Part shown: one piece after another, positions 8,929 through 17,665 of the stretch
Layout of the letters: every line of letters begins with the position of its first letter
How positions within the stretch are numbered: the stretch's first letter is position 1
Assembly (NCBI GenBank): GCA_016709675.1
Contig: JADJMH010000034.1
Location: 1 to 64,000 of the forward strand
Direction: 5' to 3'
Origin: Candidatus Accumulibacter proximus
GTDB lineage: Bacteria > Pseudomonadota > Gammaproteobacteria > Burkholderiales > Rhodocyclaceae
DNA length: 64,000 nt
Made by a program: the position numbers and the translations under genes
Notes under the pieces: generated by a model
What the model saw: only the letters and a program-made list of their open reading frames with translations
The model's database searches: none
What the model was told of the DNA's origin: nothing

Positions 8929-9132
8929 CTAGTACTCGACCCCCGGCATCGCCCGGATGCCGGCGCGCAGGCCGTGGCCGAGCGCACGCGCGAGGACGCC
9001 GAAGGCGGCGCTCGACTTGCCCTTGCCGTTGCCGGTGTTGAGCAGCAGGATGCCGCGCTCGTGCTGTGCGGATTCGATCCGGCCGCGCACCACGGCCTGC
9101 TTGTTCTGCATCCGTTCCTCATGCGTCGGCAT
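8929..9132 (-). pseudogene. cobO: truncated cob(I)yrinate a,c-diamide adenosyltransferase (CobO)
   Basis: Only the first third remains: MPTHEERMQNKQA, IESAQHERGILLLNTGNGKG, and the P-loop GNGKGKSS. The normal enzyme is about 200 residues; here the frame ends after 67 at AGIRAMPGVEY. The start overlaps the end of cobD by 14 bases, so it was the last gene of the B12 operon. The truncation coincides with the far edge of the conflict module, suggesting that the module or a rearrangement replaced the rest of cobO. Confidence 0.8.
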
Positions 9133-10147
9133 GCATCGCTCCCGTCTGGGTCACGGCGGTCTGCTGCGGCAGCGACTGCAGCGCGGCGTGCAGCCGCTGC
9201 CAGTCGTCCTCGCTGCCCGGCAGCCCGAAGCGCAGCAGGCCGTGCTCGGCGAACAGCCGCGTCAGGATGCCGCGGCGCGCCAGGTGGTCATGGATCTGCG
9301 CGCTGTCGGCGTGGCGCAGCGTGGCAAAGAGCGCCGTGCCGCGGACGTCGCCATGCGCGGCGAGCAGGCCGTGCAGGCGCTGGCCGGCGGCGAGCAGGCG
9401 CTGCCGCGCCGTCTGTTGCCAGTCGAGGTCGGCCAGCGCCAGGCGCGCGACGCTCCTGGCCGGGCCGGAAACGGTCCACGGGCCGAGTTCGGCGCGCATT
9501 CGCTGCAGCAGGTCGGCTGCCGCGAAGACGAAGCCGACGCGCGCGCCGGCGAGACCGAAGAACTTGCCGAGCGAGCGCAGGACGATCAGCCGCGGTGCCG
9601 CCGGCGTGCCGGCGAGATCGGTGACGCTGTCGGCGGGAGTCGGGTCGATGAAGGCCTCGTCGACGATCAGCCAGCCGCCGCGGCGGTTCAGTTCGCCGGC
9701 CGCGTCGAGCAGGGCGGCGCGCGTGTGGGCGGTGGCGGTCGGGTTGTTCGGGTTGCACAGCACGACGTAGGGGGTGGCGGCGGTGATCGCCCGCGCCAGG
9801 CTGCCCTCGATCCGGCGCACGCGGTGGCCGGCCTTCTGCCAGCAGTGCGGGTGTTCGGCGTAGAGCGGCGACAGGCAGGCGACGGCTGCGCGTGGCAGCA
9901 GTGCCGGCAGGAGCTGGATCGCCGCCTGCGAGCCGGCGACCGGCAGCAGGCCGGGGTTGCCGTAGAGGCTGGCGGCAGCGGCTTCGAGTCCGTCGTCGTC
10001 TTCCGGCAGGCGCTGCCAGACACTCGCCGGCAGTGGCGGCACCGGCCAGGGCTGCGGGTTGATGCCGGTGGACAGGTCGAGCCAGGCACCGGGCGGTATG
10101 CCGTAGTGCGCCGCCGCTGCGCGCAGCCGGCCGCCGTGCTCAAGCAT
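9119..10147 (-). CDS. cobD: threonine-phosphate decarboxylase / cobalamin biosynthesis aminotransferase
   Basis: 342 residues, PLP-dependent fold type I. It makes (R)-1-amino-2-propanol phosphate, the linker of the lower ligand of cobalamin. Signatures: N-terminal HGGRLRAAAAHYGIP and LDLSTGINP, the VLCNPNNPT loop, VDEAFIDP, and the Schiff-base lysine in LRSLGKFFGLAG. The length is normal and no lesions are seen. It lies between bluB and the cobO remnant in a riboswitch-led operon. The name cobC is used for the same step in some bacteria. Confidence 0.88.
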   Translation of the reverse strand: MLEHGGRLRAAAAHYGIPPGAWLDLSTGINPQPWPVPPLPASVWQRLPEDDDGLEAAAASLYGNPGLLPVAGSQAAIQLLPALLPRAAVACLSPLYAEHPHCWQKAGHRVRRIEGSLARAITAATPYVVLCNPNNPTATAHTRAALLDAAGELNRRGGWLIVDEAFIDPTPADSVTDLAGTPAAPRLIVLRSLGKFFGLAGARVGFVFAAADLLQRMRAELGPWTVSGPARSVARLALADLDWQQTARQRLLAAGQRLHGLLAAHGDVRGTALFATLRHADSAQIHDHLARRGILTRLFAEHGLLRFGLPGSEDDWQRLHAALQSLPQQTAVTQTGAMHADA

Positions 10148-10210
10148 GGGCGCCGTCGGCGGGCGCGCAGGCCGGGGTGCCGGCGTCTTGCCGCCTGGCG
10201 CGCCGTCGCT

Positions 10211-10858
10211 TCATGCCGCCTGCCGCTGCAGCCGCGGCAACCAGCCACAGGTCTCGAGTTCCGGCCGGTCGTTGAAGTGGCTGACCCAGCCGATGCACAG
10301 GTAGGCGATCGGCACGATGTCGTGCGGGATGCCGAGGGCGTCCTGTAGCGCCTGCTGCTCGAAGATGCTCACCCAGCCGACGCCGAGACCTGTGGCGCGC
10401 GCCGCGAGCCACAGGTTCTGCACCGCGCAGACGGTGCTGTAGAGGTCCATGCTGAACATGTGCATGCGGCCGAGGACGACGGGTCCGCTGCGCGAGCGGT
10501 CGCAGGTGATGCACAGGTTGATCGGCGATTCGAGGATGCCCTGCAGTTTCATCCGGCTGTAGAGCGCGCGCTTCTCGTCCGGGAAGAGTCTTTCGGCCTC
10601 GGCGTTGGCGGCGCGGAAGACGTCGTGCACGCGCTGCTTGACCGCCGGCGAGCGGACGACGAGGAAGTTCCACGGCTGCATGAAGCCGACCGACGGCGCG
10701 TGGTGCGCCGCCAGCAGGACACGACCGAGGACGTCGTCGGCGACCGGGTCGGGGAGAAACTGGCCGCGCACGTCGCGGCGGCTGTAGATCGCCTGATAGA
10801 CCGCTGCGCGGTCGGCTTCGGAGAAGGCGTGCGCCGCAGGCGCGCCCGGGTTTTCCAT
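10211..10858 (-). CDS. bluB: 5,6-dimethylbenzimidazole synthase BluB (copy 1)
   Basis: 215-residue nitroreductase-fold enzyme that cleaves FMNH2 to form dimethylbenzimidazole, the lower base of B12. Signatures: YQAIYSRRDVRGQFLPDPV, LLAAHHAPSVGFMQPWNF, SPINLCITCDR, and GLGVGWVSIF near the end. The ribosome site GAAGGGGA lies just before the ATG at 10858. A cobalamin riboswitch precedes it. A near-identical copy with its own riboswitch lies at 17636-18328. Confidence 0.92.
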   Translation of the reverse strand: MENPGAPAAHAFSEADRAAVYQAIYSRRDVRGQFLPDPVADDVLGRVLLAAHHAPSVGFMQPWNFLVVRSPAVKQRVHDVFRAANAEAERLFPDEKRALYSRMKLQGILESPINLCITCDRSRSGPVVLGRMHMFSMDLYSTVCAVQNLWLAARATGLGVGWVSIFEQQALQDALGIPHDIVPIAYLCIGWVSHFNDRPELETCGWLPRLQRQAA

Positions 10859-10914
10859 CGATTCCCCTTCTGGAAAGACTGTGTGGCTGCCTGGCCGGGC
10901 AGCGTCCGCGCGTC

Positions 10915-11085
10915 TCCTGGCCGGTCTTCTGACTCGGATTCACCCGCGCGATGCGCCTTCCCGACTCGCGTCAGTGGCCAATGCATCGCCCGTCCTCCTC
11001 ACAGCGCTGGGCACGTGGCGGACTTGCACCGCCTTCCCGATTCTCCGCCCAGCGTTGCCGGGCGGCACCCGGAGACTCCTGCCCG
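10915..11085 (-). promoter_or_regulatory. cobalamin (AdoCbl) riboswitch controlling bluB-cobD-cobO' (copy 1)
   Basis: Read on the minus strand, the segment contains the conserved aptamer blocks in order: GGGTGCC, GGGAAGGCGGTGCAAGTCCG, the CAGCGCTGTGA junction, the B12 box GCCACTG, GGGAAGGC, and GAATCCGAGTCAGAAGACC. Between aptamer and bluB start lies the GCTGCCCGGCCAGGCAGC hairpin (10887-10904), which has no U-run and may act on translation rather than as a terminator (inference). Confidence 0.93.
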
Positions 11086-11160
11086 AAACATCTCAGGCGG
11101 ATGCGATGGTGCCATAACTGCCGACTTTTTTCACGCACCAACAGTCGTGAGCGACGCCGG

Positions 11161-11270
11161 CGCGCGAACTGCCGCCCGACTTGCGCGAGGTCGAGCAGGA
11201 TTTTCCCGGCCGCGGCCGGCGCGTGCGCGAGCGGATCGCGCTGCTCGAACGCCTGCTGGCGCTGGCGCCG
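11161..11270 (+). pseudogene. jetA (DUF3375) fragment with internal deletion
   Basis: The translation ELPPDLREVEQDF, RRVRERIAL matches ELLTDFREVEHNF and RRVRERIAL of the main jetA copy (about 15600-15680). It then jumps to LERLLALAP, matching LERVLALPP at about 15820-15849, so about 140 bases are missing inside. It is a stray piece 4 kb from the main jetA. Confidence 0.75.
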
Positions 11271-11452
11271 CATCAGTCCGGGCCAATGCCTGCCGGGCAG
11301 GTCACCGGGAGTTTGATTGTTCCGCCGCGGTCTGCCAGCAAGGAGGAGTCTGTCAAACCAATGATTAACACGCCAAGAAAAACCTATCTCTGAATCAATG
11401 GCTTGCGTGCCGAAAAAACATCGAGTGGCACTACAAGCCGGTGATTGGCGAT

Positions 11453-12005
11453 TCAGCTGATCAGTTTTCTGGTTCCTCCGGGTGCGGCGCTGATGCCCAG
11501 CGCGATAGATCGCCAGCAGATCGGGTTCGGCGACGGTGGCTTTGCGCACATGCAGCGATCGCCCGTCGCGCTGGCTGAAGGTCGCAGTGACCCGGCGCTG
11601 CACCGAGAGGATGTCACGCAGGGCCGCCCAGCTGTCGGTGATGCCCGCGGCCTTGAGTTTCACGCGCAGGAACTGAACGCACTGGTAGGCGAGCACGGTG
11701 ATGAACAGATGTCCGTCCGAGCGCACTTCCTTGTGGTGGTAGATGGGTCGTAAGCCGAGCTCGCTTTTCAGACTGCGAAACACACTCTCCAGGTCGGTCA
11801 GCATCGTGTAGGTGCGCCAGAGTTTCTCTTCATCCCAGGCGAGTTCGTTGGTCCGCAGGCAGTAGACGCCGGGATGCGTCGCCATCGCGCCGGGAACCGG
11901 CACCTTCTGCCAGGTGATCGCCGTCACCGCCTTTCCGGAATGATCGGTGACGAGATTGACCTGATAGTGCTGGCTGGCGCCGCGGCTCTTCTGCTTGAGT
12001 ACGCG
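11453..12005 (-). pseudogene. IS1634-family transposase, C-terminal remnant
   Basis: Reading leftward: SRGASQHYQVNLV, PGVYCLRTNELAWDEEKLWR, TDLESVFRSLKSELGLRPI and YHHKEVRSDGHLFI, the C-terminal third of an IS1634/IS4-type DDE transposase including its final catalytic Glu region. The N-terminal two thirds are absent. Near the end, AIYRA is followed by the wrong frame; the natural ending ALGISAAPGGTRKLIS and a stop at 11453 appear after restoring a lost GC dinucleotide in a GCGCGC run. Non-functional. Confidence 0.8.
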
Positions 12006-12181
12006 GCGCGATACAGGCACATGTGCGACCAGGCCAAGCGGCTGCGCTTCCGGTCGAGCACGCGGCGCAACGAGAAGAGTAGTGCGACGGGGCAGAACCA
12101 TAGCAAGGACCAGAGCACGGCGATGTCGATGGCACCGAGGTGGGGGGGCGCCAGCGCCTGCGATGGGATCGATGCGACAGT

Positions 12182-13498
12182 TCAATCGGCCGCCACTGCC
12201 GGCATGACGAAACGCACGACAAGACCGCCGTCGGCGCTCATATCGAGGGTGACTTCCCCGGAGTGCAGTCGCGCCACCTGTTTGACGATGGCCAAACCCA
12301 ATCCGCTGCCCGGTGGGCTGCTCTGCGCGCAGCGGAAGAAGCGGTCGAAGACGCGCGCGCGCAGCTCAGCGGGGATGCCCGGCCCGTTGTCGCAGACCGA
12401 GACGACGGCCTGCCCAGCCGCCGTGTCTATCTCGACGTCGACACGGCCACCGCCGGGCGTGTAGCGCAAGGCGTTGTCAACGAGGTTGGAGAGCAGCACG
12501 CGCAGGCTCTCGGCGTGCCCGTAGACCTCGACGGCGCGGCTTTTGGCCATGCCCAGGTCGATTTCCTTGGCGTCGGCGCCGGGAGCGAATTCACCGATGA
12601 CGTCCTTGGCCAGCCGGTCGAGGCGCAGCGTTGCGAACGAGAACTGCGCGGCGTCGGGCTCGAGTCGTGCCATCTGCAGCAGTTGCTCGACCAGATGGCT
12701 GGCACGGTCGACGCCGGCGAGCAACTGCGTGAGGGCGGCGGAACGCTGGTCTGTGGCGTCGGCGCGTTGCGCCAGTTGTGCCTGCAGCCTGACCGCGGTG
12801 AGCGGTGTGCGCAGTTCGTGCGCGGCGTCGGCGATGAAGTTGCGTTCGCTGGCGAAGGCGCTCTCGAGGCGCTGCAACAGGTCGTTGAGAGCCTCGCCGA
12901 GTGGCACGACCTCTTCGGGCAGATCGTTTATCGCCAGTGCGTGCAGTTTGGGCAGCTCTTGCCGCAGGATTTCCTCGCGCACGCGCTGCAGCGGATTGAG
13001 CGCGTGTCCGACGGCGAACCAGATGAGCCCGCCGAGCACGGCGACCATCAGCGTGAGCGGCATCAGAAGCCAGGGCGCAATGTGCCGGAAGTCGGCGTAG
13101 TGGTAGGTCGATGGATTGCCGACCTGGATGGTCAGCCCGCCGTCCTCGAGGGTGTACGTGTGCCACCGGTCGCCGTGCCAATCGACCGTATGGTGTCCCG
13201 GTTGCTGGCGCGGCGGTCCGCTATCGTCGACCGACGAGTACTGCAGTTCGCCGTCGCTGTCCCAGATCTGGCTGACGAACTGCCCCTTGTCGGCCGCATC
13301 GTCGTCGTCTTCGTTGTCGCTCGAAACCAGGCCGTGGCGCACGATCGAATAGGCGATCTGCGCGAGGCCGTCGTCGCGCAGATGGTTGAACGCGTTCCAG
13401 GTGAGAACGAAGGTTATCAGGCTGACCAGCAGCGCGATCACTAGCAGCGCGCCGATCTGCCATTTGAGCAGATCACGGCGGATCGACTTGGGCTTCAT
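12182..13498 (-). CDS. QseC-type sensor histidine kinase
   Basis: 438 residues from ATG 13498, whose first bases overlap the stop of the response-regulator gene (ATGA). A transmembrane segment (residues 15-38) is followed by a periplasmic sensor loop with an acidic stretch (NEDDDDAADKG), a second membrane segment, a HAMP-like linker, the H-box ADAAHELRTPLTAVR, the N-box LVDNALRYTP, the G1 motif DNGPGIP and G2 GSGLGLAIV. All catalytic motifs are intact. It phosphorylates the partner regulator; the stimulus is unknown. Confidence 0.9.
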   Translation of the reverse strand: MKPKSIRRDLLKWQIGALLVIALLVSLITFVLTWNAFNHLRDDGLAQIAYSIVRHGLVSSDNEDDDDAADKGQFVSQIWDSDGELQYSSVDDSGPPRQQPGHHTVDWHGDRWHTYTLEDGGLTIQVGNPSTYHYADFRHIAPWLLMPLTLMVAVLGGLIWFAVGHALNPLQRVREEILRQELPKLHALAINDLPEEVVPLGEALNDLLQRLESAFASERNFIADAAHELRTPLTAVRLQAQLAQRADATDQRSAALTQLLAGVDRASHLVEQLLQMARLEPDAAQFSFATLRLDRLAKDVIGEFAPGADAKEIDLGMAKSRAVEVYGHAESLRVLLSNLVDNALRYTPGGGRVDVEIDTAAGQAVVSVCDNGPGIPAELRARVFDRFFRCAQSSPPGSGLGLAIVKQVARLHSGEVTLDMSADGGLVVRFVMPAVAAD

Positions 13499-14157
13499 TT
13501 GGCTTCGACCAGACGGTAGCCGACGCCGCGAACGTTGCGGATCCACCCGGCGCCCAGCTTCTTGCGCAGCTTATGTACGTGCACCTCGATGGCATTGCTG
13601 GCGATTTCCTCTCCCCAGCCGTAGAGCCTGTCCTCGAGTTGCTCTGTGGTGAGCACGGCCCCCGGGTTTTCGAACAAGGCTTCGAGCAGCGCGAACTCGC
13701 GGTTGGCGAGCGTCACGGCCACGCCGTGAAGACGGACTTCGCGTGCCAGTGGATCGAGCACCAGAGTACCCAGGCGCAGTTCGGGGCGGGCGCGCCCGGC
13801 GTGGCGGCGCAGCAGGGCGTGGATGCGCGCGACGAGTTCCTCGAGGTCGAACGGTTTGGCGAGGTAATCGTCGGCGCCCAGGTTAAGTCCGGTGACGCGA
13901 TCGGAAACCGCGCTGCGCGCGGTGACGATCAGTACTGGCAGGTCGTTGCCGGCGACGCGCATTTTCCTGAGCAGCGCGAGGCCGTCCTGGCGCGCGAGGC
14001 CCAGATCGAGTACCAGCAAAGCATATGTTCCAGAGCGCAGCGCGAGTTCGGCGGCTTCGCCGTCGCGCACCCAGTCGACGGCGAAGCCTGCCTCGCGCAG
14101 GCCTTGCTCGACGGCACTGCCGATCATCGGGTCGTCTTCGGCGAGCAGCAGTCTCAT
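13495..14157 (-). CDS. QseB/PmrA-type OmpR-family response regulator
   Basis: 220 residues from ATG 14157 (MRLLLAEDD). The receiver domain has the acidic pair at EDD, the phospho-acceptor Asp in LLVLDLGLARQDG, and conserved Thr and Lys (VTARS, LAKPFD). The C-terminal winged helix ends with VHVHKLRKKLGAGWIRNVRG and VGYRLV. It is first in a two-gene operon with the kinase and overlaps it by four bases. A terminator separates it from the small gene upstream. Confidence 0.92.
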   Translation of the reverse strand: MRLLLAEDDPMIGSAVEQGLREAGFAVDWVRDGEAAELALRSGTYALLVLDLGLARQDGLALLRKMRVAGNDLPVLIVTARSAVSDRVTGLNLGADDYLAKPFDLEELVARIHALLRRHAGRARPELRLGTLVLDPLAREVRLHGVAVTLANREFALLEALFENPGAVLTTEQLEDRLYGWGEEIASNAIEVHVHKLRKKLGAGWIRNVRGVGYRLVEAK

Positions 14158-14191
14158 TTCATGATCTTGCCCGTTGCATCCCATACAGACG

Positions 14192-14215
14192 AAGGGCCGG
14201 CACAGGCCGGCCCTT
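14192..14215 (-). terminator. hairpin terminator between the small secreted protein gene and the response regulator
   Basis: Perfect 10-base stem: AAGGGCCGGC, loop ACAG, GCCGGCCCTT. The short T tract on the minus side (CTTCGTCT) is weak, so efficiency is uncertain. Confidence 0.6.
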
Positions 14216-14233
14216 GAGGTCGGGCAGAACGAT

Positions 14234-14440
14234 TTATTGCGCGGCCGGTTCGGCCTTCTTGGTCGTCGAGTGCTTGGCCTTCTTCTGCTTGGCCGGCTTC
14301 TTGGTCTTGGTCGCCTTGGTGGTCTTGGCCGGAGCCGAGGCTTCGGTACCGGCGGCCGGCGCGGCGGCGACGGCGGCCTGGGCAGCGGTGAAGGCGAACA
14401 GCGAAACGGCGGTCATCAGGGCGACGAGAATCTTGTTCAT
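14234..14440 (-). CDS. small secreted Ala/Lys-rich protein
   Basis: 68 residues: a clear signal peptide (MNKILVALMTAVSLFAFTAA) and a mature part made almost wholly of Ala, Lys, Thr and Pro (KKPAKQKKAKHSTTKK). The composition resembles acid-shock or PsiF-like small periplasmic proteins, but no family can be assigned. It lies just upstream of the QseBC-type pair, in the same direction, and could be a co-regulated target (inference). Confidence 0.6.
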   Translation of the reverse strand: MNKILVALMTAVSLFAFTAAQAAVAAAPAAGTEASAPAKTTKATKTKKPAKQKKAKHSTTKKAEPAAQ

Positions 14441-14513
14441 GCGTATCTCCTAGGGTGGTTGGCAAGCCGAACTATGTCGTTTGGCTGGCGACCATTGTCC
14501 GCACAAATACTTA

Positions 14514-14556
14514 TCGGACGCTTAACGCGGCGCGCAGCGCTGCGTTAAGCGTCCGA
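14514..14556. repeat. perfect 15-bp inverted repeat with GC-rich loop
   Basis: TCGGACGCTTAACGC and its exact complement GCGTTAAGCGTCCGA flank a 13-base loop. It lies at the ragged 3' end of the dehydrogenase remnant. Confidence 0.75.
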
Positions 14557-15052
14557 CACCTTGCGCTTGATGACCAGCGGATCGTAACCTGGCAGGTCGG
14601 CATCATCTCGAACGCGGTCTCGGCGATGTCCTCGCAGCTAAGCCGCTGCGTTCCCCTCAGACCTTTGGCCGCCACTGCCCCGTTTCCCCGCAGGCGGACC
14701 GGCAAGAACTCGCTGCCGCCGCACAGCCCGGGCGCGAGGTTGGTGGCGCGCAGGTTGCGCGTGATTTGCTCGACGAAGGCCTTGGTCGCGCCATAGACGT
14801 TACCGCCGGGGTAGAGCGTCGCGCGGGCGACCGAACCGATGTTGATGATCTTCCCGCTGCCGCGCGCGACCATCTCGGGCAGCACGCGGTGCGTGACGGT
14901 TGCGAGGCCGGCGACGTTGGTCGCGATCATCTTTTCCCTTTCGTCGAGGAGCGCCTTGGGCACCGGTTCGGCGCCGCGCGCCAGTCGGGCGTTGTTGATG
15001 AGGACGTCGATCGGTCGCCAGTCGGCAAGCAGCGCGGCAAGGCCCCTGTCGC
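14557..15052 (-). pseudogene. short-chain dehydrogenase/reductase remnant
   Basis: Minus-strand frame: PIDVLINNARLARG, then MIATNVAGLATVTHRVLPEM, GKIINIGSVA, and the catalytic YxxxK in VYGATKAFVEQITRNLR. These are SDR motifs of the YdfG type. The nucleotide-binding N-terminus is missing, about ten residues are lost after NLR (the frame joins directly to ATNLAPG), and the end runs into the inverted repeat at 14514-14556. No functional product is expected. Confidence 0.75.
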
Positions 15053-15102
15053 TTCATGATGGTTCGCGAGAAGGACTGGGACGTGATTGACGTGCTGCTG
15101 CC

Positions 15103-16475
15103 ATGAGCCTCGACACGCCACGCCCTTGACCTGCTGCGCCAGAGCCACCCGGCCTGGCGTTTGCTGCGCTCGGAGCACGCACCGCTGGTCGCGAGCTTTC
15201 TGCCGCGCGTGTTCATCGCACCGAATGTGCGGGTGATGGCGCAGGCCGACCTGGCCGAAGCGCTTGAAGACGAGCTGTATGCGCTGCGCGAGCGCCGCGG
15301 CGGCGGGCCTTTCCGAGATCGGCGCTCGATTACGTCAACGACTGGGCGGCAAACGACAAGGCCTGGCGACGCTCGCCGAACGCAGCTTCGTCGGCACCGA
15401 GTTGCGCCTGCTGACCCTTTTCGAGTTGCTCAAGCAGATGAGCGAGGGCAGCGAAACCGACCCGCAGGCGCGCATCGCCGAATTGCAGCGCCGGCGCGAC
15501 GAGATCCATGCCGAGATCGCGCGCGTCCGGTCGGGTGACCTGCCGATGCTCGACGACACCGGGCTGAAGGATCGCTTCCAGCAGTTCACGGCGCTGGCGC
15601 GCGAACTGCTGACCGACTTTCGCGAGGTCGAGCATAATTTTCGCGGCCTCGACCGGCGCGTGCGCGAGCGCATCGCGCTGTGGGAGGGCGCCAAGGGCGC
15701 GCTGCTTGAAGAAATCATGGGCGAGCGCGACGCGATTGCCGACTCCGACCAGGGACGCAGCTTTCGCGCCTTCTGGGATTTTCTGATGTCGAGCCGCCGG
15801 CAGGAGGAGCTGACGGCGCTGCTCGAGCGCGTGCTGGCGCTGCCGCCGGTGCTCGAACTGCGGCCCGACGTGCGCACCCGCCGGGTGCATTACGACTGGC
15901 TGGAAGCCGGCGAGCACACGCAGCGCACGGTTGCCCAGCTCTCGCAGCAGTTGCGCCGCTTTCTCGACGATCAGGCCTGGCTGGAGAATCGCCGCATCAT
16001 GGACATCCTGCACGGCATCGAGGCCAAGGCGCTGGCGCTGCGCGACACGCCGCCGACGGGTGTAATGATGAGCATCGCCGACACCACTGCCGACATCGAA
16101 CTGCCGATCGAGCGACCGCTGCACACGCCGGCGGTCAAGCCGTCGATCGCCGATGTCGCGCTCGACGCGGGTGACGGCGAGGTCGACGCTGCGGTGTTGT
16201 TCTCGGAGGTGGTGGTCGACCGTGCGCAACTCGCACGCCACATTCGCCATGCGTTGCAGGATCGCTCGCAGATCACGCTGTGCGAACTGTGCGAAGCGAG
16301 ACCGCTGCAGCATGGCCTGGCCGAACTGGTGGCCTACCTGCAGCTTGCCGACGATACCTTCAAGGCGGTGATTGACGAAGGCGTGACCGAGTTGATCGTC
16401 TGGAGGGGGATGACGCCGGCAGGTCACCCCCACGCCAGGCAGGCGCGGCTGCCGCGTGTGATTTTCGTGCGGTGA
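15103..16475 (+). pseudogene. jetA: Wadjet JetA (DUF3375, kleisin-like), broken N-terminus
   Basis: The 3' two thirds (from about 15380) read cleanly: TLAERSFVGTELRLLTLFEL, ALARELLTDFREVEHNFRG, FRAFWDFLMSSRRQEELTAL, and the natural end LPRVIFVR. JetA is the MukF-like kleisin of the Wadjet anti-plasmid complex. The start is damaged at least three times: after MSLD (15103-15114) the frame breaks; HPAWRLLRSEHAPLVASFL to YALRERR reads in one frame; FPRSALDYVNDWAANDKAW in a second; and LATLAERSF in a third, with about 30 codons lost at a CTGGCG microhomology. A shortened protein from an internal start remains possible but unlikely to work. Confidence 0.85.
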
Positions 16476-16695
16476 GTGAGGCAGGACTCGACCCGTTCAA
16501 TGCTTGAGCGAACTGGGCCTTGACTCGAAGAACGAGGTCCCGCTACCAAGTTTTCTGCAACATGAAAACCGGAGAATGGCGACCCGGGATCACGGCTTGT
16601 GTCGAATGGTTTGTTGTGCTAGAGAGCAGACAAGCTTGCAACTGGTGGCAGATGCGGTTCGCAGTCAGCCCGAGTGCACAAAGCGGAGAAAGGCC

Positions 16696-17256
16696 ATGGC
16701 GCTACCTGTCGGAGTTCCCATCCTCAGCCCCGAGGAGTACCTGCGCTGGGAAACCACTCAGCCGGAAAAGCACGAATATGTCGGCGGAGAAGTGTTCGCC
16801 GTGGGCGGTGCTTCAAGACGGCACGTGACGATTTCCGGCAATCTGTTCGCGGGGCTCGACGAAGCCCTGTTGGGCACACCCTGCCGCGTCTATATGGCTG
16901 ACATGAAAATCGAGATCGCCGCAAAGAGCAGTTTTTTCTACCCGGACGTCTTCGTGACCTGCCATCCGGATGACCATCGCGCTGAACTGGCAGTGCACCA
17001 TCCGGTGCTGGTCGCCGAAGTCCTTTCCCCGTTTACCGCAGCCTACGATCGTGGCGACAAGTTCATCGCCTATCGTCGCCTGCCGTCCCTGAAGGAATAC
17101 CTGCTGATCGACCCCGACCAGCAACAGCTTGAGCTTTTTCGTGAAGGTTCGGACGGTCTATGGGTCTTGCACGATTTCGCCCCCGGCCAAACGCTGCCAT
17201 TGGCCAGCGTCGAGACCACGATTCCATGGGAACGTTTGTTTCGTAATGTTGATTGA
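16696..17256 (+). CDS. Uma2 (DUF820) family endonuclease-like protein
   Basis: 186 residues from ATG 16696 with GGAGAAAGG upstream. It has the PD-(D/E)XK-type Uma2 layout: EEYLRWETTQPEKHEYVGGE (Glu of the first motif), MKIEIAAKSSFFYPDVFVTC (core Asp), VLVAEVLSPFTAAYDRGDKF (ExK-like region), YLLIDPDQQQLELF. Function in cells is unknown. It is wedged between jetA and the bluB copy, inside the split Wadjet operon. Two relatives occur at 36213 (broken) and 41713. Confidence 0.8.
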   Translation: MALPVGVPILSPEEYLRWETTQPEKHEYVGGEVFAVGGASRRHVTISGNLFAGLDEALLGTPCRVYMADMKIEIAAKSSFFYPDVFVTCHPDDHRAELAVHHPVLVAEVLSPFTAAYDRGDKFIAYRRLPSLKEYLLIDPDQQQLELFREGSDGLWVLHDFAPGQTLPLASVETTIPWERLFRNVD

Positions 17257-17635
17257 GGGCTTCTGAGTGGTACGGATCGGTAACAACAAAAAGGTGGCCT
17301 GACCTTCATGTTGCACACGTGCTCGACCAGGCCGGCCGTGACACCACACACGATCGTGGCGATCCGGCAAATTGCGGTCGCGTCGTGCCGCGCCGCCTCC
17401 CACCAGCGGCTCACTTGAACGGGCGCGGCGCAAAGAACACTTGCGGCTGCTGGTTCATGCCGCCCGCCGCATCTCGCTGGCATGCCTGCAAGCAGTGGCG
17501 TACCGCAATGCCGGCGGAGGGCCGCTACATCGCGGGGTCGTGCGCATTGATGTGTTTGAATGTTAGAACTGACCCCGGTCCAGGTCTTACTGACCCCGGT
17601 CCACCGGTCCGGACCCCGGTCCGGTTACGGTCCGG
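17257..17635. other. non-coding junction region
   Basis: No coding frame recognised. It contains the GACCCCGGTCC repeat cluster and joins the Uma2 gene to the duplicated bluB segment. Confidence 0.4.
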
Positions 17636-17665
17636 TTAGACCCCGGTCCGGTTACCGGTCCAGAC
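17568..17665. repeat. cluster of short GACCCCGGTCC-type repeats
   Basis: ACCCCGGTCC occurs four times in about 80 bases, interspersed with related ACGGTCCGG and ACCGGTCC units. The units are partly palindromic. The cluster runs into the 3' end of the second bluB copy and forms its altered C-terminal codons. Confidence 0.7.

Noticed and set aside
12005..12181. Membrane-protein-like frame on the minus strand (VLWSLLWFCPVALLFSLRRV)
   Set aside because: Short, no start or ribosome site, and cut by the transposase remnant; could be debris but cannot be supported as a gene.
14514..14556. Integron attC site
   Set aside because: Has RYYYAAC/GTTRRRY-like ends but is too short (43 bases) and lacks the asymmetrical inner arms; no integrase nearby.
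15040..15105. Short plus-strand frame MMVREKDWDVIDVLLP just before jetA
   Set aside because: Resembles a piece of a dehydrogenase but is too short to assign.
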